The translations under genes and the position numbers were made by a program. The notes beneath the pieces are model-generated. The model was not told the origin of the DNA. It did not search any database and saw only the letters and a program-made list of their open reading frames with translations. Shown piece after piece: positions 43,715-52,239 of a DNA stretch of 64,000 nt. The DNA lies in NCBI GenBank assembly GCA_963715655.1, contig OY970262.1, positions 3,720,001 through 3,784,000 of the forward strand, in the 5' to 3' direction. This DNA is from JANQPD01 sp963715655 (GTDB lineage Bacteria > Bacteroidota > Bacteroidia > Flavobacteriales > Schleiferiaceae). The stretch's first letter is position 1. The number at the start of each line of letters is the position of its first letter.

Positions 43715-45550
43715 ATGAAAAAAATCACCTTAATCTTAATTGCCTGTATAAGTTTCAGTGCTTTTGGACAACTACCGGATAAGCAAGCCCGTGTGCGTGA
43801 TATTTTGGAAGAGAAAATGCGTTTTCCCTATGAAAAATTAGTGGAGATGTATGATGCTCAAAAATTAAATAGCAGCAATAATGGTACTACGCAAAATGCT
43901 AATACTACAACTTCTCAAAATAAACAGAGCGTAACCGAATTGCGTTTATCTGCACTTTCAAGCACCGATATTGATGAAGGTGAAGCCTTTATTGCTATTA
44001 ATCCTAACGACAGTAATCACGTTATTGTTAGCTACATGGAGCTAAACCAAAGTGGTATGGGTACAGCTTTAAAATTTCCTATTTATTTTTCTAAAGACGG
44101 TGGTTTAAGTTGGACAAAAAGCACCTTTTTAACGGAAGATATTTTTGCGGCCGACTTGCCCTCTGAAATTATAGGCGGTGGTGGTGACCCTGTTTTTGCG
44201 TTTGATAACAACGGAAAAATTTATTTCTCTTGGTTATACTTAGGTATTGATGTACCTAATGATCGCGCAAGCTTTATAATGAATTGGGCTTATAGCACTG
44301 ATGATGGCGCCACTTTTAGTGTAGAGCCGGATAGTGCGCACTTTATTGGTAGCGGAGAATTGATTGACCTAAATACGGGCGGTGTAGTATCTGACAAGGG
44401 GGACGGAATTTTTGACCGCCAATGGATGGATGTGGATAGAAGTGGAGGCGTACATGATGGCCGACTTTACGTGAGCACGCTGTTTATTCCTTCTGATAGT
44501 ACAAAGTTGAGTGGACAAGGAACTATTATTCGTATAAAAGAACCTAACAATGCGTTGTTTGATGTTGCAAATTACGCAGTAGCTCCCGATGTAAATACTC
44601 AATTTGGAAATGTGGCTGTAGATGGTAATGGCACAGCACACGTTACGTATGCAGATATTTTGAATATGGAAGTGAAGTACAGCAAACGTAGCATTACCGA
44701 CAATGCGTTTACTGCTCCAAGAACAATTTCCAGCGGTAGGCTTTTTCCAAGACCAGGCCCTTATCATAACCGTAGTAATGGCGCATTAAATTTAGTTGCT
44801 GATCCTATTGATGATAATCTCTACGCGTGCTATAGCGATTTTACTCCGCGCGGAACGGTGCGTAGTTATTTTTTGCACTCATCAGATGGTGGAACTACTT
44901 GGAGTACTCCACGTAACATTAGTAATTTTACGGATAATAACGTAGTGCTAATGCCTACTGTGGCTGCTTACAACGGTAATGTAAGCTTAAGTTATTATGA
45001 TATTGATAGCATTAGCCGATTTAATAAAAAAGGATTGCACAAAACCGTTCAATCTTTAGATAAAGGCACTACTTGGCTTACCCCAAAAACCTTGTCTTCA
45101 GATACCACCCAATTTGGCGGCAGCGTAAGCGCACGTTGGTTTGGCGATTACAACAATGCTGTCCGCACACCGTGCAGAACTTTTAGTGTATGGAGTGATG
45201 GACGAGCAGGAAACAGCACAAAAATGTACGTTTCTATTACTGATAATTGCGAAGAAATAGGCTTAACAGAAACCAGCCCTTTGCAAAGTAATTTAACGGT
45301 AGGTAATGTTTTTCCAAACCCTGCCAGCAACCATTTTTCTATTGATATAACTTGTGTAAATAAAACAGCTATTACCGCTCAAATACTTGATTTAAAAGGA
45401 GCTGTTGTTTCTAGCTATCCGCAAGAAGCCAAAGAAAAAGGCGCGCACACCTTACAATTTAATTTGAATTCCGGTTTACCAAAAGGTATTTACTTATTAG
45501 AAGTAACTTCCGGTAACGATAGCTTTACAAGAAAACTCATTATTCAATAA
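43715..45550 (+). CDS. Secreted BNR/Asp-box (sialidase-like) protein with T9SS sorting domain
   Basis: 611 aa from ATG at 43715. Signal peptide ends near A-F-G-Q. Several BNR/Asp-box motifs are seen: S-K-D-G-G-L-S-W, S-T-D-D-G-A-T-F, S-S-D-G-G-T-T-W and S-L-D-K-G-T-T-W, implying a beta-propeller. The catalytic residues of true sialidases are not clearly present, so enzymatic activity is uncertain. The C-terminal ~75 residues (V-F-P-N-P-A-S-N-H to F-T-R-K-L-I-I-Q) form a type A T9SS sorting domain. The last codons and stop are tandemly duplicated after the gene. Confidence 0.85.
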   Translation: MKKITLILIACISFSAFGQLPDKQARVRDILEEKMRFPYEKLVEMYDAQKLNSSNNGTTQNANTTTSQNKQSVTELRLSALSSTDIDEGEAFIAINPNDSNHVIVSYMELNQSGMGTALKFPIYFSKDGGLSWTKSTFLTEDIFAADLPSEIIGGGGDPVFAFDNNGKIYFSWLYLGIDVPNDRASFIMNWAYSTDDGATFSVEPDSAHFIGSGELIDLNTGGVVSDKGDGIFDRQWMDVDRSGGVHDGRLYVSTLFIPSDSTKLSGQGTIIRIKEPNNALFDVANYAVAPDVNTQFGNVAVDGNGTAHVTYADILNMEVKYSKRSITDNAFTAPRTISSGRLFPRPGPYHNRSNGALNLVADPIDDNLYACYSDFTPRGTVRSYFLHSSDGGTTWSTPRNISNFTDNNVVLMPTVAAYNGNVSLSYYDIDSISRFNKKGLHKTVQSLDKGTTWLTPKTLSSDTTQFGGSVSARWFGDYNNAVRTPCRTFSVWSDGRAGNSTKMYVSITDNCEEIGLTETSPLQSNLTVGNVFPNPASNHFSIDITCVNKTAITAQILDLKGAVVSSYPQEAKEKGAHTLQFNLNSGLPKGIYLLEVTSGNDSFTRKLIIQ

Positions 45551-45567
45551 AACTCATTATTCAATAA
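45534..45567 (+). repeat. 17-bp exact tandem duplication
   Basis: AACTCATTATTCAATAA occurs twice in a row (45534-45550 and 45551-45567). The first copy is the end of the BNR gene including its stop; the second is non-coding. It looks like a recent slippage duplication. Confidence 0.85.
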
Positions 45568-45588
45568 AAGTCCTTAGTATTAAAATTT

Positions 45589-45615
45589 CGCCTCGATTTT
45601 TATCGGGGCGTTTTT
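45589..45615 (+). terminator. Rho-independent terminator
   Basis: CGCCTCGAT (45589-45597), loop TTTT, ATCGGGGCG (45602-45610) with one G-T pair, then five T residues. It separates the BNR gene from the AtoE-like gene; the start of the latter lies 31 bp further on. Confidence 0.85.
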
Positions 45616-45646
45616 ATTTGCGCATTTTTGTAAAAACGCATTAAGC

Positions 45647-47029
45647 ATGTCTTTTGCCAAAAAATTTGAAAACACCTTTCGGTATTTACTGCCTGCTCCG
45701 CTTACTATTGCGCTTTTACTTACGCTTTTAACGTTTGTATTGGCCGCTTTTTTTACTGCTTCCGCAGATGGTAAAACAGGCTTAGCGTATGGGTTAGAAT
45801 TAGCAGAAATGTGGCAATCTGGCTTATGGAACACCGGCCTTTTAGCCTTTACCGTGCAAATGATGTTGATTTTAGTTTTAGGTCATGTGTTAGCACTTAC
45901 ACCAATTGTAAATAGGCTGATAAATACTTTTACCAAAAATCTTGAAACTCCTGCAAAAGCAACGGCACTTGTTGGCTTAAGTAGTATGGCGGTAGCGTAT
46001 TTCAATTGGGGTTTAGGCTTGGTGGTAGGTGCTATTTTAGTGTACAAAACAGCCGAGAAATTTAAATCAACCGGCACGCCCTTTAATTACGGATTATTAG
46101 GTGCAGCGGGGTATTGCAGCATGTTGGTTTGGCACGGGGGTTTTTCTGGAAGCGCGCCTTTAAAAGTGGTTGAAACAAATCATTTAGGTAGTTTACTTCC
46201 GGCACAAGCCGGTATTTTACCCAGCAGCATTCCGCTTTCAGAAACGCTGCTGAGTACCATGAATATTACTACTACCCTACTTTCCCTAATCACTTTTCCG
46301 GTTGTGCTTTATTTTTTGGCAAGGCAATCATCCGTTACGCTTTACCCCTTTAATAGCACAGCCGCTGGTGCCAAAGCAAATACGTTTTCAAACAAAATTG
46401 GTGCAGAAAAACTAGATTACAGTTCAGCTTTTTCTACCATAATTGGTGCTTGCATCTTGTTGATTTGTGTGTTGCTTGGCTATCAAAATTTTACCGCTGG
46501 TAAAAATGTTTTAAGTTTAAACTTCATCAACCTTTGTTTACTTGGTTTATCCTTTTGTTTACATAAGAGCGTTGCAAGTTTTTTAAATGCGCTAGAAAAA
46601 GCAATTGGCGGAGTATCAGGCATTCTCATTCAATTTCCACTATATTTTGGTATTATGGGCATTATGCGCGATTCCGGTTTGCTATTATCCATTTCTAATT
46701 TTTTTAGCAGCATTGCATCTGCGCAAACGCTACCACTTTACACCTTTGCAAGTGCCGGCTTAGTAAATATTCTTGTGCCTAGTGGTGGTGGCCAGTGGAG
46801 TATTCAAGGCCCCATACTTTTAGAATCTTGCTTGCAAACCGGAGCTTCCATACCTAAAACGATTATGGCCATGAGTTATGGCGATCAGTTGACCAATATG
46901 CTACAACCCTTTTGGGCACTACCACTTTTAGGAATTACCGGCCTTAAAGCTCGTGATATTATTCCCTTTAGTTTTGTGCTATTTATTGCTGGGTTGTTGT
47001 TGTATTTTTCCATTCTAATGCTGTTTTAA
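45647..47029 (+). CDS. Short-chain fatty acid transporter (AtoE/TIGR00366 family)
   Basis: 460 aa from ATG at 45647. About a dozen transmembrane helices. F-N-W-G-L-G-L-V-V-G-A-I, C-S-M-L-V-W-H-G-G-F-S-G-S-A-P and L-V-P-S-G-G-G-Q-W are signature pieces of the AtoE family. It should import short-chain fatty acids such as acetoacetate or butyrate across the inner membrane, though for this subgroup the substrate is only inferred. Next gene (aat) starts 3 bp after its stop. Confidence 0.88.
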   Translation: MSFAKKFENTFRYLLPAPLTIALLLTLLTFVLAAFFTASADGKTGLAYGLELAEMWQSGLWNTGLLAFTVQMMLILVLGHVLALTPIVNRLINTFTKNLETPAKATALVGLSSMAVAYFNWGLGLVVGAILVYKTAEKFKSTGTPFNYGLLGAAGYCSMLVWHGGFSGSAPLKVVETNHLGSLLPAQAGILPSSIPLSETLLSTMNITTTLLSLITFPVVLYFLARQSSVTLYPFNSTAAGAKANTFSNKIGAEKLDYSSAFSTIIGACILLICVLLGYQNFTAGKNVLSLNFINLCLLGLSFCLHKSVASFLNALEKAIGGVSGILIQFPLYFGIMGIMRDSGLLLSISNFFSSIASAQTLPLYTFASAGLVNILVPSGGGQWSIQGPILLESCLQTGASIPKTIMAMSYGDQLTNMLQPFWALPLLGITGLKARDIIPFSFVLFIAGLLLYFSILMLF

Positions 47030-47032
47030 TAT

Positions 47033-47722
47033 ATGCCCATTTATCAATTAGATGATTCACTTTGGTTTCCACCATTGTCAGAATTTGAAGCACATGATGT
47101 AGTGGCCATTGGTGGTGATGTAAGCTTTGAGCGTTTACTGGAATCCTATAAACAAGGAATATTTCCGTGGTATAATAGCCATGAACCCATTACTTGGGCC
47201 TGCCCACAAAAACGTATGATAGTACCACCCACGCAGGTGCGTGTAAGTAAAAGCAGCCGAAATTTAATTAATCAAAATAAATTTACCATAAGGGCTGATA
47301 CCTGTTTTGAGGCCGTTATTGACTACTGCCAGCAGGTAAAAAGAAAAGATCAGGATGGCACTTGGCTTAACGATGATTTAAAAGAAAGCATTATTGAACT
47401 GCACCATTTAGGCTACGCACACAGCATAGAATGTTTTGAAAACAACACATTAGTAGGTGGTTTATACGGATTAGGATTAGGCAAAATTTTTTCAGGAGAC
47501 TCTATGTTTTCCTTGGTAAGTAACGCCAGCAAACTTGCGTTTATTAAAATGTGCCAAATACTTGCTCAAAAAGAGTTTAATTATATTGATTGCCAAGTAT
47601 ATAACGCTCACTTAGCCAGCTTAGGTGCCTATGAAATTAGTAGAGAAGCTTATTTAAATAAGATAAAGCAAAATCAGCGGGAAACTACCTTAAGAGGTTC
47701 TTGGTCTAGTTGGTTTGAGTGA
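47033..47722 (+). CDS. aat: Leucyl/phenylalanyl-tRNA-protein transferase
   Basis: 229 aa from ATG at 47033. Clear family hallmarks: W-F-P-P near the start, G-G-D-V-S-F-E-R-L-L-E-S-Y-K-Q-G-I-F-P-W-Y, W-A-C-P-Q-K-R-M, D-G-T-W-L and G-G-L-Y-G-L-G-L-G-K-I-F-S-G-D-S-M-F. It adds Leu or Phe from aminoacyl-tRNA to N-terminal Lys or Arg of proteins, making them N-end rule substrates for ClpS/ClpAP. Normal length. Confidence 0.97.
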   Translation: MPIYQLDDSLWFPPLSEFEAHDVVAIGGDVSFERLLESYKQGIFPWYNSHEPITWACPQKRMIVPPTQVRVSKSSRNLINQNKFTIRADTCFEAVIDYCQQVKRKDQDGTWLNDDLKESIIELHHLGYAHSIECFENNTLVGGLYGLGLGKIFSGDSMFSLVSNASKLAFIKMCQILAQKEFNYIDCQVYNAHLASLGAYEISREAYLNKIKQNQRETTLRGSWSSWFE

Positions 47723-47769
47723 ACTCTTTCTATAAAAATGGAGTTTATGTTTAAAAGCAAACCATACAC

Positions 47770-48363
47770 ATGTTTACACGCACTAATTTAATTTTACTAG
47801 CAAGCCTTTTTCCACTTTTACTTTTTAGTCAAGCTTTTGATAGTGAAAGCTTTAACACCGAACGCCTGCGTATAAATAAAGTGGGTATGACTATTTTAGG
47901 CAGCTGGGCCGTGGGTAATATGGCGGTATCTGCATTAAGCTTAAATGGCGCTAATGCGGAGGTAAAAGCTTTTCACCAAATGAATATTGGTTGGAACGCT
48001 GTAAACTTGGCCATTGCGAGCTTTGGCTACTACGGAGCTATTACAGGCGCTACTGATTTAAGCTTGCTACAAAGTGTAAAAGAGCATGAAAATATGAAGG
48101 CAATTCTTCTGTTTAATGCAGGCTTGGATTTAGCTTATGTAGCCGGTGGTTTTTACTTATTAGAGCGAGCCAAAAATGACGCTTCTCGCGAAAGCCAGCT
48201 TAGAGGATTTGGTAAATCAGTGCTTATGAATGGAGCCTTTCTTTTTACGTTTGATGTAATTATGACCTACTTGCATGCTCACCATGCAAATAGCACTGTT
48301 TATAGCATTGCATCTGTAGTAAGGCCTACCGCTCAAGGCTTGGCGATGCACGTTAGTTTTTAA
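47770..48363 (+). CDS. Small multi-pass membrane protein (DUF6992-like)
   Basis: 197 aa from ATG at 47770. Signal-like N-terminus ending near L-F-S-Q, then about four membrane helices (M-T-I-L-G-S-W-A-V-G-N-M-A-V, W-N-A-V-N-L-A-I-A-S-F-G-Y-Y-G, N-A-G-L-D-L-A-Y-V-A-G-G-F-Y-L, N-G-A-F-L-F-T-F-D-V-I-M-T). The pattern fits a Bacteroidota membrane family annotated as DUF6992, of unknown role. Its 3' end overlaps the convergent GT2 gene by 11 bp. Confidence 0.75.
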   Translation: MFTRTNLILLASLFPLLLFSQAFDSESFNTERLRINKVGMTILGSWAVGNMAVSALSLNGANAEVKAFHQMNIGWNAVNLAIASFGYYGAITGATDLSLLQSVKEHENMKAILLFNAGLDLAYVAGGFYLLERAKNDASRESQLRGFGKSVLMNGAFLFTFDVIMTYLHAHHANSTVYSIASVVRPTAQGLAMHVSF

Positions 48364-49510
48364 CTGCGGGTTTCAGTTTTTCACCTTTCCAAGTAGCCCA
48401 ATCGGGAAAAAACAAGATGATTAAAGTAGTTGCTACAATGTAAAAAGGATAAACAAATGCGTGTACTACATAGTTTTTTAAAGTATTTCTTTGATTGGTT
48501 TGTACAGCAAAAAGGTACATAATGCCAAAATCTATAACGCCCTTGCTTAAAAAAAAGATAACTAAAAAAGGGGTATAACTTACCTCTATAATACTAGCAA
48601 CGCCCAATATTATTAAACCTAGGTTTAGTAAAAACACATCAATAGCTACTAATTTAGCTCGGGTGCTTTTGTAATTTTTTGTTTTAGAACCCCACCTAAC
48701 TCTTTGATTGATAAACTCCTTTAAAGTTTGTGGTGCTTCTGTTAAAACTAACGCATTTTTTAATCCGGCAATGGTAAGTGCCGTAGCATCTTTTGCAGCC
48801 AAGCTTTGTATTAAATACGTATCATCTCCGCTAAGTTCTTTAAATTCTGAATCATTATTCTCCAGCCAAGCAACTTTTCTATATGCAAGATTGGCTGCAC
48901 TACCCATAAAAGCATTTCCATTTTTAGCGGTTCCTAAACCAATGGCTTGCAAGCTTAAAAAATCTAAAGCGGCAAAGGCCGACCAAAAATTGTTTGTTGC
49001 GTACATTGCTACCGGCCCCAACACTAATTTAATATTTACATTGGTAAAGGGTTGTACCATTTCATTTATCCAATCTTCCGGAAGCCGGCAATCTGCATCG
49101 GTTTGTAAAACAATTTGTGCATTTGCTTTGGCCACACCATAAGCTAAAGCCGGTTTTTTTCCTACGCCTGCATTTTGTAACAAACGAATGTTTCTGACAG
49201 ATGTGCGCGATACATGTTGTTTTACCAAGTCTAACTGTGCTTCGGTACTTCTATCATTAATCAAAATCAGTTCAAAACTAGTGTTAGGATAAAACTGTTT
49301 TGCTAAATCTTTCAAAAGTAATTTTAGGTTGGCAGCTTCATCACGAAAGGGAATAACTATGCTTACACTAGGCTGGTAAACGTATGGTGTTTGTTTATAC
49401 GCGCAATTTTTTAACCCTACGTAAGCCTTAATAAGTAAAAAACTATAAAAGGCAAAAACAAGAGTGCAAAAGCTGGTAATAAGTATGTAATAGATATGAA
49501 GCACAGCCAA
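48353..49510 (-). CDS. Membrane family 2 glycosyltransferase
   Basis: 385 aa if started at the TTG at 49510; a GTG at 49504 in the same frame is equally plausible and there is no upstream ATG. One N-terminal helix, then a GT-A domain with V-S-I-V-I-P-F-R-D-E, the D-A-D metal motif in Q-T-D-A-D-C, G-D-D-T and Q-R-V-R-W (the Q-x-x-R-W motif of processive GT2). Two to three C-terminal helices follow. It transfers a sugar to a lipid or polysaccharide at the inner membrane; substrate unknown. Confidence 0.88.
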   Translation of the reverse strand: MAVLHIYYILITSFCTLVFAFYSFLLIKAYVGLKNCAYKQTPYVYQPSVSIVIPFRDEAANLKLLLKDLAKQFYPNTSFELILINDRSTEAQLDLVKQHVSRTSVRNIRLLQNAGVGKKPALAYGVAKANAQIVLQTDADCRLPEDWINEMVQPFTNVNIKLVLGPVAMYATNNFWSAFAALDFLSLQAIGLGTAKNGNAFMGSAANLAYRKVAWLENNDSEFKELSGDDTYLIQSLAAKDATALTIAGLKNALVLTEAPQTLKEFINQRVRWGSKTKNYKSTRAKLVAIDVFLLNLGLIILGVASIIEVSYTPFLVIFFLSKGVIDFGIMYLFAVQTNQRNTLKNYVVHAFVYPFYIVATTLIILFFPDWATWKGEKLKPAVKN

Positions 49511-49662
49511 AAATATTACATTATTTTCGTGTAATACTCTTTAGGGTATAAAACAATTATAATAGCCCTTTACATCTTCTTAAATTATATAACAAGCTAT
49601 ATTCTAGCTGCAACTTTTACTACATCCATCTACCTATTATTTGGCAAGAAGAATAGCACACT

Positions 49663-50220
49663 ATGCAAAAGGAAAAAATAATAATGGGCATTGACCCCGG
49701 CACTAATATAATGGGATACGGGGTAATAAAAATTACCGGCAAACAGCTTGAATCTCTTACCCATGGAGTAATTATGCTCAATAAGTTAAAAGAGCATACG
49801 GATAAGCTTAAAGCAATTTTTGAAAAAACCTTGAGGATTATTGACACACATTTGCCGGATGAAATGGCGGTAGAAGCTCCATTTTTTGGCAAAAACGTGC
49901 AATCTATGTTAAAGTTAGGTAGGGCTCAGGGCGTGGTAATGGCAGCCGCGTTGTACCGCGATATTCCGATAGTAGAATATGCTCCACGAAAAGTAAAACA
50001 ATCTATAACCGGCAACGGAAATGCTAGTAAGGAGCAGGTGGCCTCTATGCTTGAAAGCATTTTAAAAGTAAAAATAGAGGCAAAGTACGCTGATGCTACA
50101 GACGGTTTGGCGGTGGCTGTTTGTCACCATTTTCAAGATGGCCCGTTAAAAGGATTAAGCGGTAGCAAAAATTGGGATCAGTTTATAAAAAACAACCCCA
50201 AACGCATTAGTGGTATTTAA
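49663..50220 (+). CDS. ruvC: Holliday junction resolvase RuvC
   Basis: 185 aa from ATG at 49663. Catalytic acidic residues in place: Asp11 (G-I-D-P-G-T), Glu71 (V-E-A-P-F-F), Asp144 and Asp147 (D-A-T-D-G-L-A-V-A). It cuts Holliday junctions with RuvAB in recombinational repair. Length normal. Convergent with the HIT gene, overlapping by 4 bp. Confidence 0.97.
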   Translation: MQKEKIIMGIDPGTNIMGYGVIKITGKQLESLTHGVIMLNKLKEHTDKLKAIFEKTLRIIDTHLPDEMAVEAPFFGKNVQSMLKLGRAQGVVMAAALYRDIPIVEYAPRKVKQSITGNGNASKEQVASMLESILKVKIEAKYADATDGLAVAVCHHFQDGPLKGLSGSKNWDQFIKNNPKRISGI

Positions 50221-50609
50221 AATTTAGCTACAATTTTTTTGGCAGTAGCCGATAATTCTTCGTTGGTAAACGAAAGCTTTTCGCGAGAAAAATCTATATC
50301 ACTAACCGAATGAATAGGCACCAAATGAATGTGCGCGTGCGGAACCTCTAAACCTATAACAGCAACGCCTATACGCTTGCAAGGAATAGCTTTGCCCACC
50401 GCATGTGCCACCTGCTTAGCAAATACCCACAGGTCTTTTAACATAGCATCTTCCACATCAAAAATGTAGTTTATTTCTTGTTTTGGAATTACTAAGGTGT
50501 GCCCTTCGTGTAATGGATTAATATCCAAAAAAGCTAAAAATCTATCGTTTTCAGCAATTTTATGCGCGGGTATTTCTCCTGTTATTATTTTAGTAAAAAT
50601 GGTAGCCAT
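50217..50609 (-). CDS. HIT-family nucleotide hydrolase/transferase (HINT-like)
   Basis: 130 aa from ATG at 50609. F-T-K-I-I-T-G-E-I-P-A at the start and the triad H-A-H-I-H-L-V (His91, 93, 95) define the HIT family, here the HINT/Hit branch, which hydrolyses AMP-linked phosphoramidates. Located 2 bp after the greA stop, so probably an operon with greA. Confidence 0.92.
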   Translation of the reverse strand: MATIFTKIITGEIPAHKIAENDRFLAFLDINPLHEGHTLVIPKQEINYIFDVEDAMLKDLWVFAKQVAHAVGKAIPCKRIGVAVIGLEVPHAHIHLVPIHSVSDIDFSREKLSFTNEELSATAKKIVAKF

Positions 50610-50611
50610 TT

Positions 50612-51088
50612 TTAATCAAATGAAATTTCAACAATCTCAAACTCCATAATTCCTGAAGGTACTTGAATAGCCGCTGTTTCTCCTATTTTCTTGCCAATTA
50701 AGCCTTTGCCAATGGGTGAGTTTACCGAAATCTTACCTACACGTAAGTCAGATTCCGACTCTGAAACCAACTTGTAGCTCATTTCAGCCTTGGTTTTAGT
50801 ATTTCTAATCTTAACTTTACTTAGTACCATCACTTTATCGGTAGCCAGCTTAGAAGAATCTAAAATACGTGCATTTGCTACGGTATCTTCCATCTTACTA
50901 ATTTTCATTTCAAGCAATCCTTGAGCCTCTTTAGCTGCATCGTATTCTGCATTTTCAGAAAGGTCACCTTTATCGCGGGCTTCGGCAATCTGCTCAGAAA
51001 TATGTGGGCGCTCAACTTTTTTTAGATGGTCTAACTCACCCTTTAAACGCTCTAAACCTTCCTTTGTATAGTAATTTATGTTGCTCAT
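50612..51088 (-). CDS. greA: Transcription elongation factor GreA
   Basis: 158 aa from the ATG at 51088 (M-S-N-I-N-Y-Y-T-K-E-G); the open frame continues upstream but with a poly-F stretch unlike GreA, so this start is chosen. The coiled-coil part contains A-R-D-K-G-D-L-S-E-N-A-E-Y, whose acidic tip activates RNA polymerase cleavage of backtracked transcripts. The C-terminal FKBP-like domain includes S-P-I-G-K-G-L-I-G-K-K-I-G. A hairpin with T tract sits in its leader. Confidence 0.96.
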   Translation of the reverse strand: MSNINYYTKEGLERLKGELDHLKKVERPHISEQIAEARDKGDLSENAEYDAAKEAQGLLEMKISKMEDTVANARILDSSKLATDKVMVLSKVKIRNTKTKAEMSYKLVSESESDLRVGKISVNSPIGKGLIGKKIGETAAIQVPSGIMEFEIVEISFD

Positions 51089-51108
51089 GATATTTGATAT
51101 AAAAAAGA

Positions 51109-51132
51109 AAAAAGACCTAAAGAGGTCTTTTT
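51109..51132 (-). terminator. Terminator-type hairpin in the greA leader
   Basis: AAAAAGACCT (51109-51118) and AGGTCTTTTT (51123-51132) make a 10-bp stem with a 4-nt loop and T runs on both strands. On the minus strand it lies 20 bp before the greA ATG. It may end transcripts of the PorV-like gene upstream or attenuate greA. Confidence 0.8.
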
Positions 51133-51139
51133 CCTTTGG

Positions 51140-51147
51140 CAAATTTA
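51140..51147 (-). promoter_or_regulatory. Promoter -7 element candidate for greA
   Basis: The complement reads TAAATTTG, an exact TAnnTTTG match. A TSS about 7 bp downstream would fall right at the leader hairpin. The matching -33 TTTG is not clear, so confidence is limited. Confidence 0.35.
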
Positions 51148-51178
51148 AAAAATTTGACCATTGTATTATAAAATAGAT

Positions 51179-52219
51179 TTACAAACGAATAGAAGCTCCT
51201 ATTGCATGTACGCCACCTAATATTGTGGTAGGTCTGTAGGAGTAATCTAATCCAAATTTAGTTTCATCACCAATGGGAACATCTAAACTAATACCTAAGT
51301 TTAAACCGTTAAAAACGGTAGTAATTCTATCATCACTTCTGTTATCAAAAATGGTATATCCTGCACGCACCATTACTACCTCCTTTACACTGTACTCAGC
51401 ACCAATATTATATTGGTCTTTTTCAAAGGAGTTAGAATTAAACGCGGCTGCGATGGTTAAACGTTGATCAGAAAAACGAAAATCATACGCACCACCAATA
51501 GATAGTTGCGTGGGTAATTCCGTAGGTGCTGAACGCTCTGTAAACGTTCTGGTAATACCTCCTTGCGGTGCTATTAAACTAATATCATCACCATCACCTG
51601 AGTAAGAAGATGCAGGCCCAACATTTTTAAGTGTTACACCAAACTTAATCTGCTTTTCATCTCCGGTAACGTATTGTACACCGGCATCAAAGCATACCGC
51701 AGTAATGCTCATACTTGCAAAACTTTGGTTATAAAGTTTCACGTTTACACCACCATAAATTGCATCTGTAAACTTTTGAGCGTAACTTAAACCTAAGATA
51801 GCCGTAGTAGGCGTAACAGAACCAATTCCTCCATTAGGATTAAATTCATCTGTTCTAGAAATATCACCATAATCTACTGCTGCCACGTTAATTCCTAATA
51901 CTCCATCAGAACCAACTTTTTGATTAAAGCCAAAAGCATTAATGGAAATATCAGCATCTACCAAATACTGGGTATTGGCAAAACCAACCTCTGTTTTTTG
52001 CGTAAAGGCGGTTCCTGCAATATTCATATAACTAGCTTCTACACCTCTTGAGCCTGCCACGTCTGCATTTCCCCAACCCGATGAGCGAGCCCAAGGATTA
52101 ATTAATAACTCGGGGGCTCCTGCTGAACCGGCACGTTGCGGATTTCCTGCAAACAGTACTGCGGTACTCAACAAACTTAAACTTACAACCGCTAAGGGTT
52201 TTATTAATAGTTTTCTCAT
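51179..52219 (-). CDS. PorV/PorQ-like outer-membrane protein (T9SS-related)
   Basis: 346 aa, start M-R-K-L-L-I-K. After a signal peptide (about 25 residues), A-G-A-P-E-L-L-I-N-P-W-A-R-S-S-G-W-G-N-A-D-V-A-G is the conserved opening of PorV/PorQ family outer-membrane barrels, followed by alternating amphipathic strands to a final A-S-I-R-L. PorV binds T9SS cargo sorting domains at the outer membrane. As the third gene of the operon with a TonB receptor and a giant T9SS-sorted protein, it may be a dedicated shuttle for that protein. Confidence 0.85.
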   Translation of the reverse strand: MRKLLIKPLAVVSLSLLSTAVLFAGNPQRAGSAGAPELLINPWARSSGWGNADVAGSRGVEASYMNIAGTAFTQKTEVGFANTQYLVDADISINAFGFNQKVGSDGVLGINVAAVDYGDISRTDEFNPNGGIGSVTPTTAILGLSYAQKFTDAIYGGVNVKLYNQSFASMSITAVCFDAGVQYVTGDEKQIKFGVTLKNVGPASSYSGDGDDISLIAPQGGITRTFTERSAPTELPTQLSIGGAYDFRFSDQRLTIAAAFNSNSFEKDQYNIGAEYSVKEVVMVRAGYTIFDNRSDDRITTVFNGLNLGISLDVPIGDETKFGLDYSYRPTTILGGVHAIGASIRL

Positions 52220-52239
52220 ATTCTTGTTTACAGTCTTTA

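Noticed and set aside
50612..51142. Longer GreA start at 51142
   Set aside because: The extra residues include a poly-Phe stretch encoded by the leader hairpin; the ATG at 51088 gives normal GreA.
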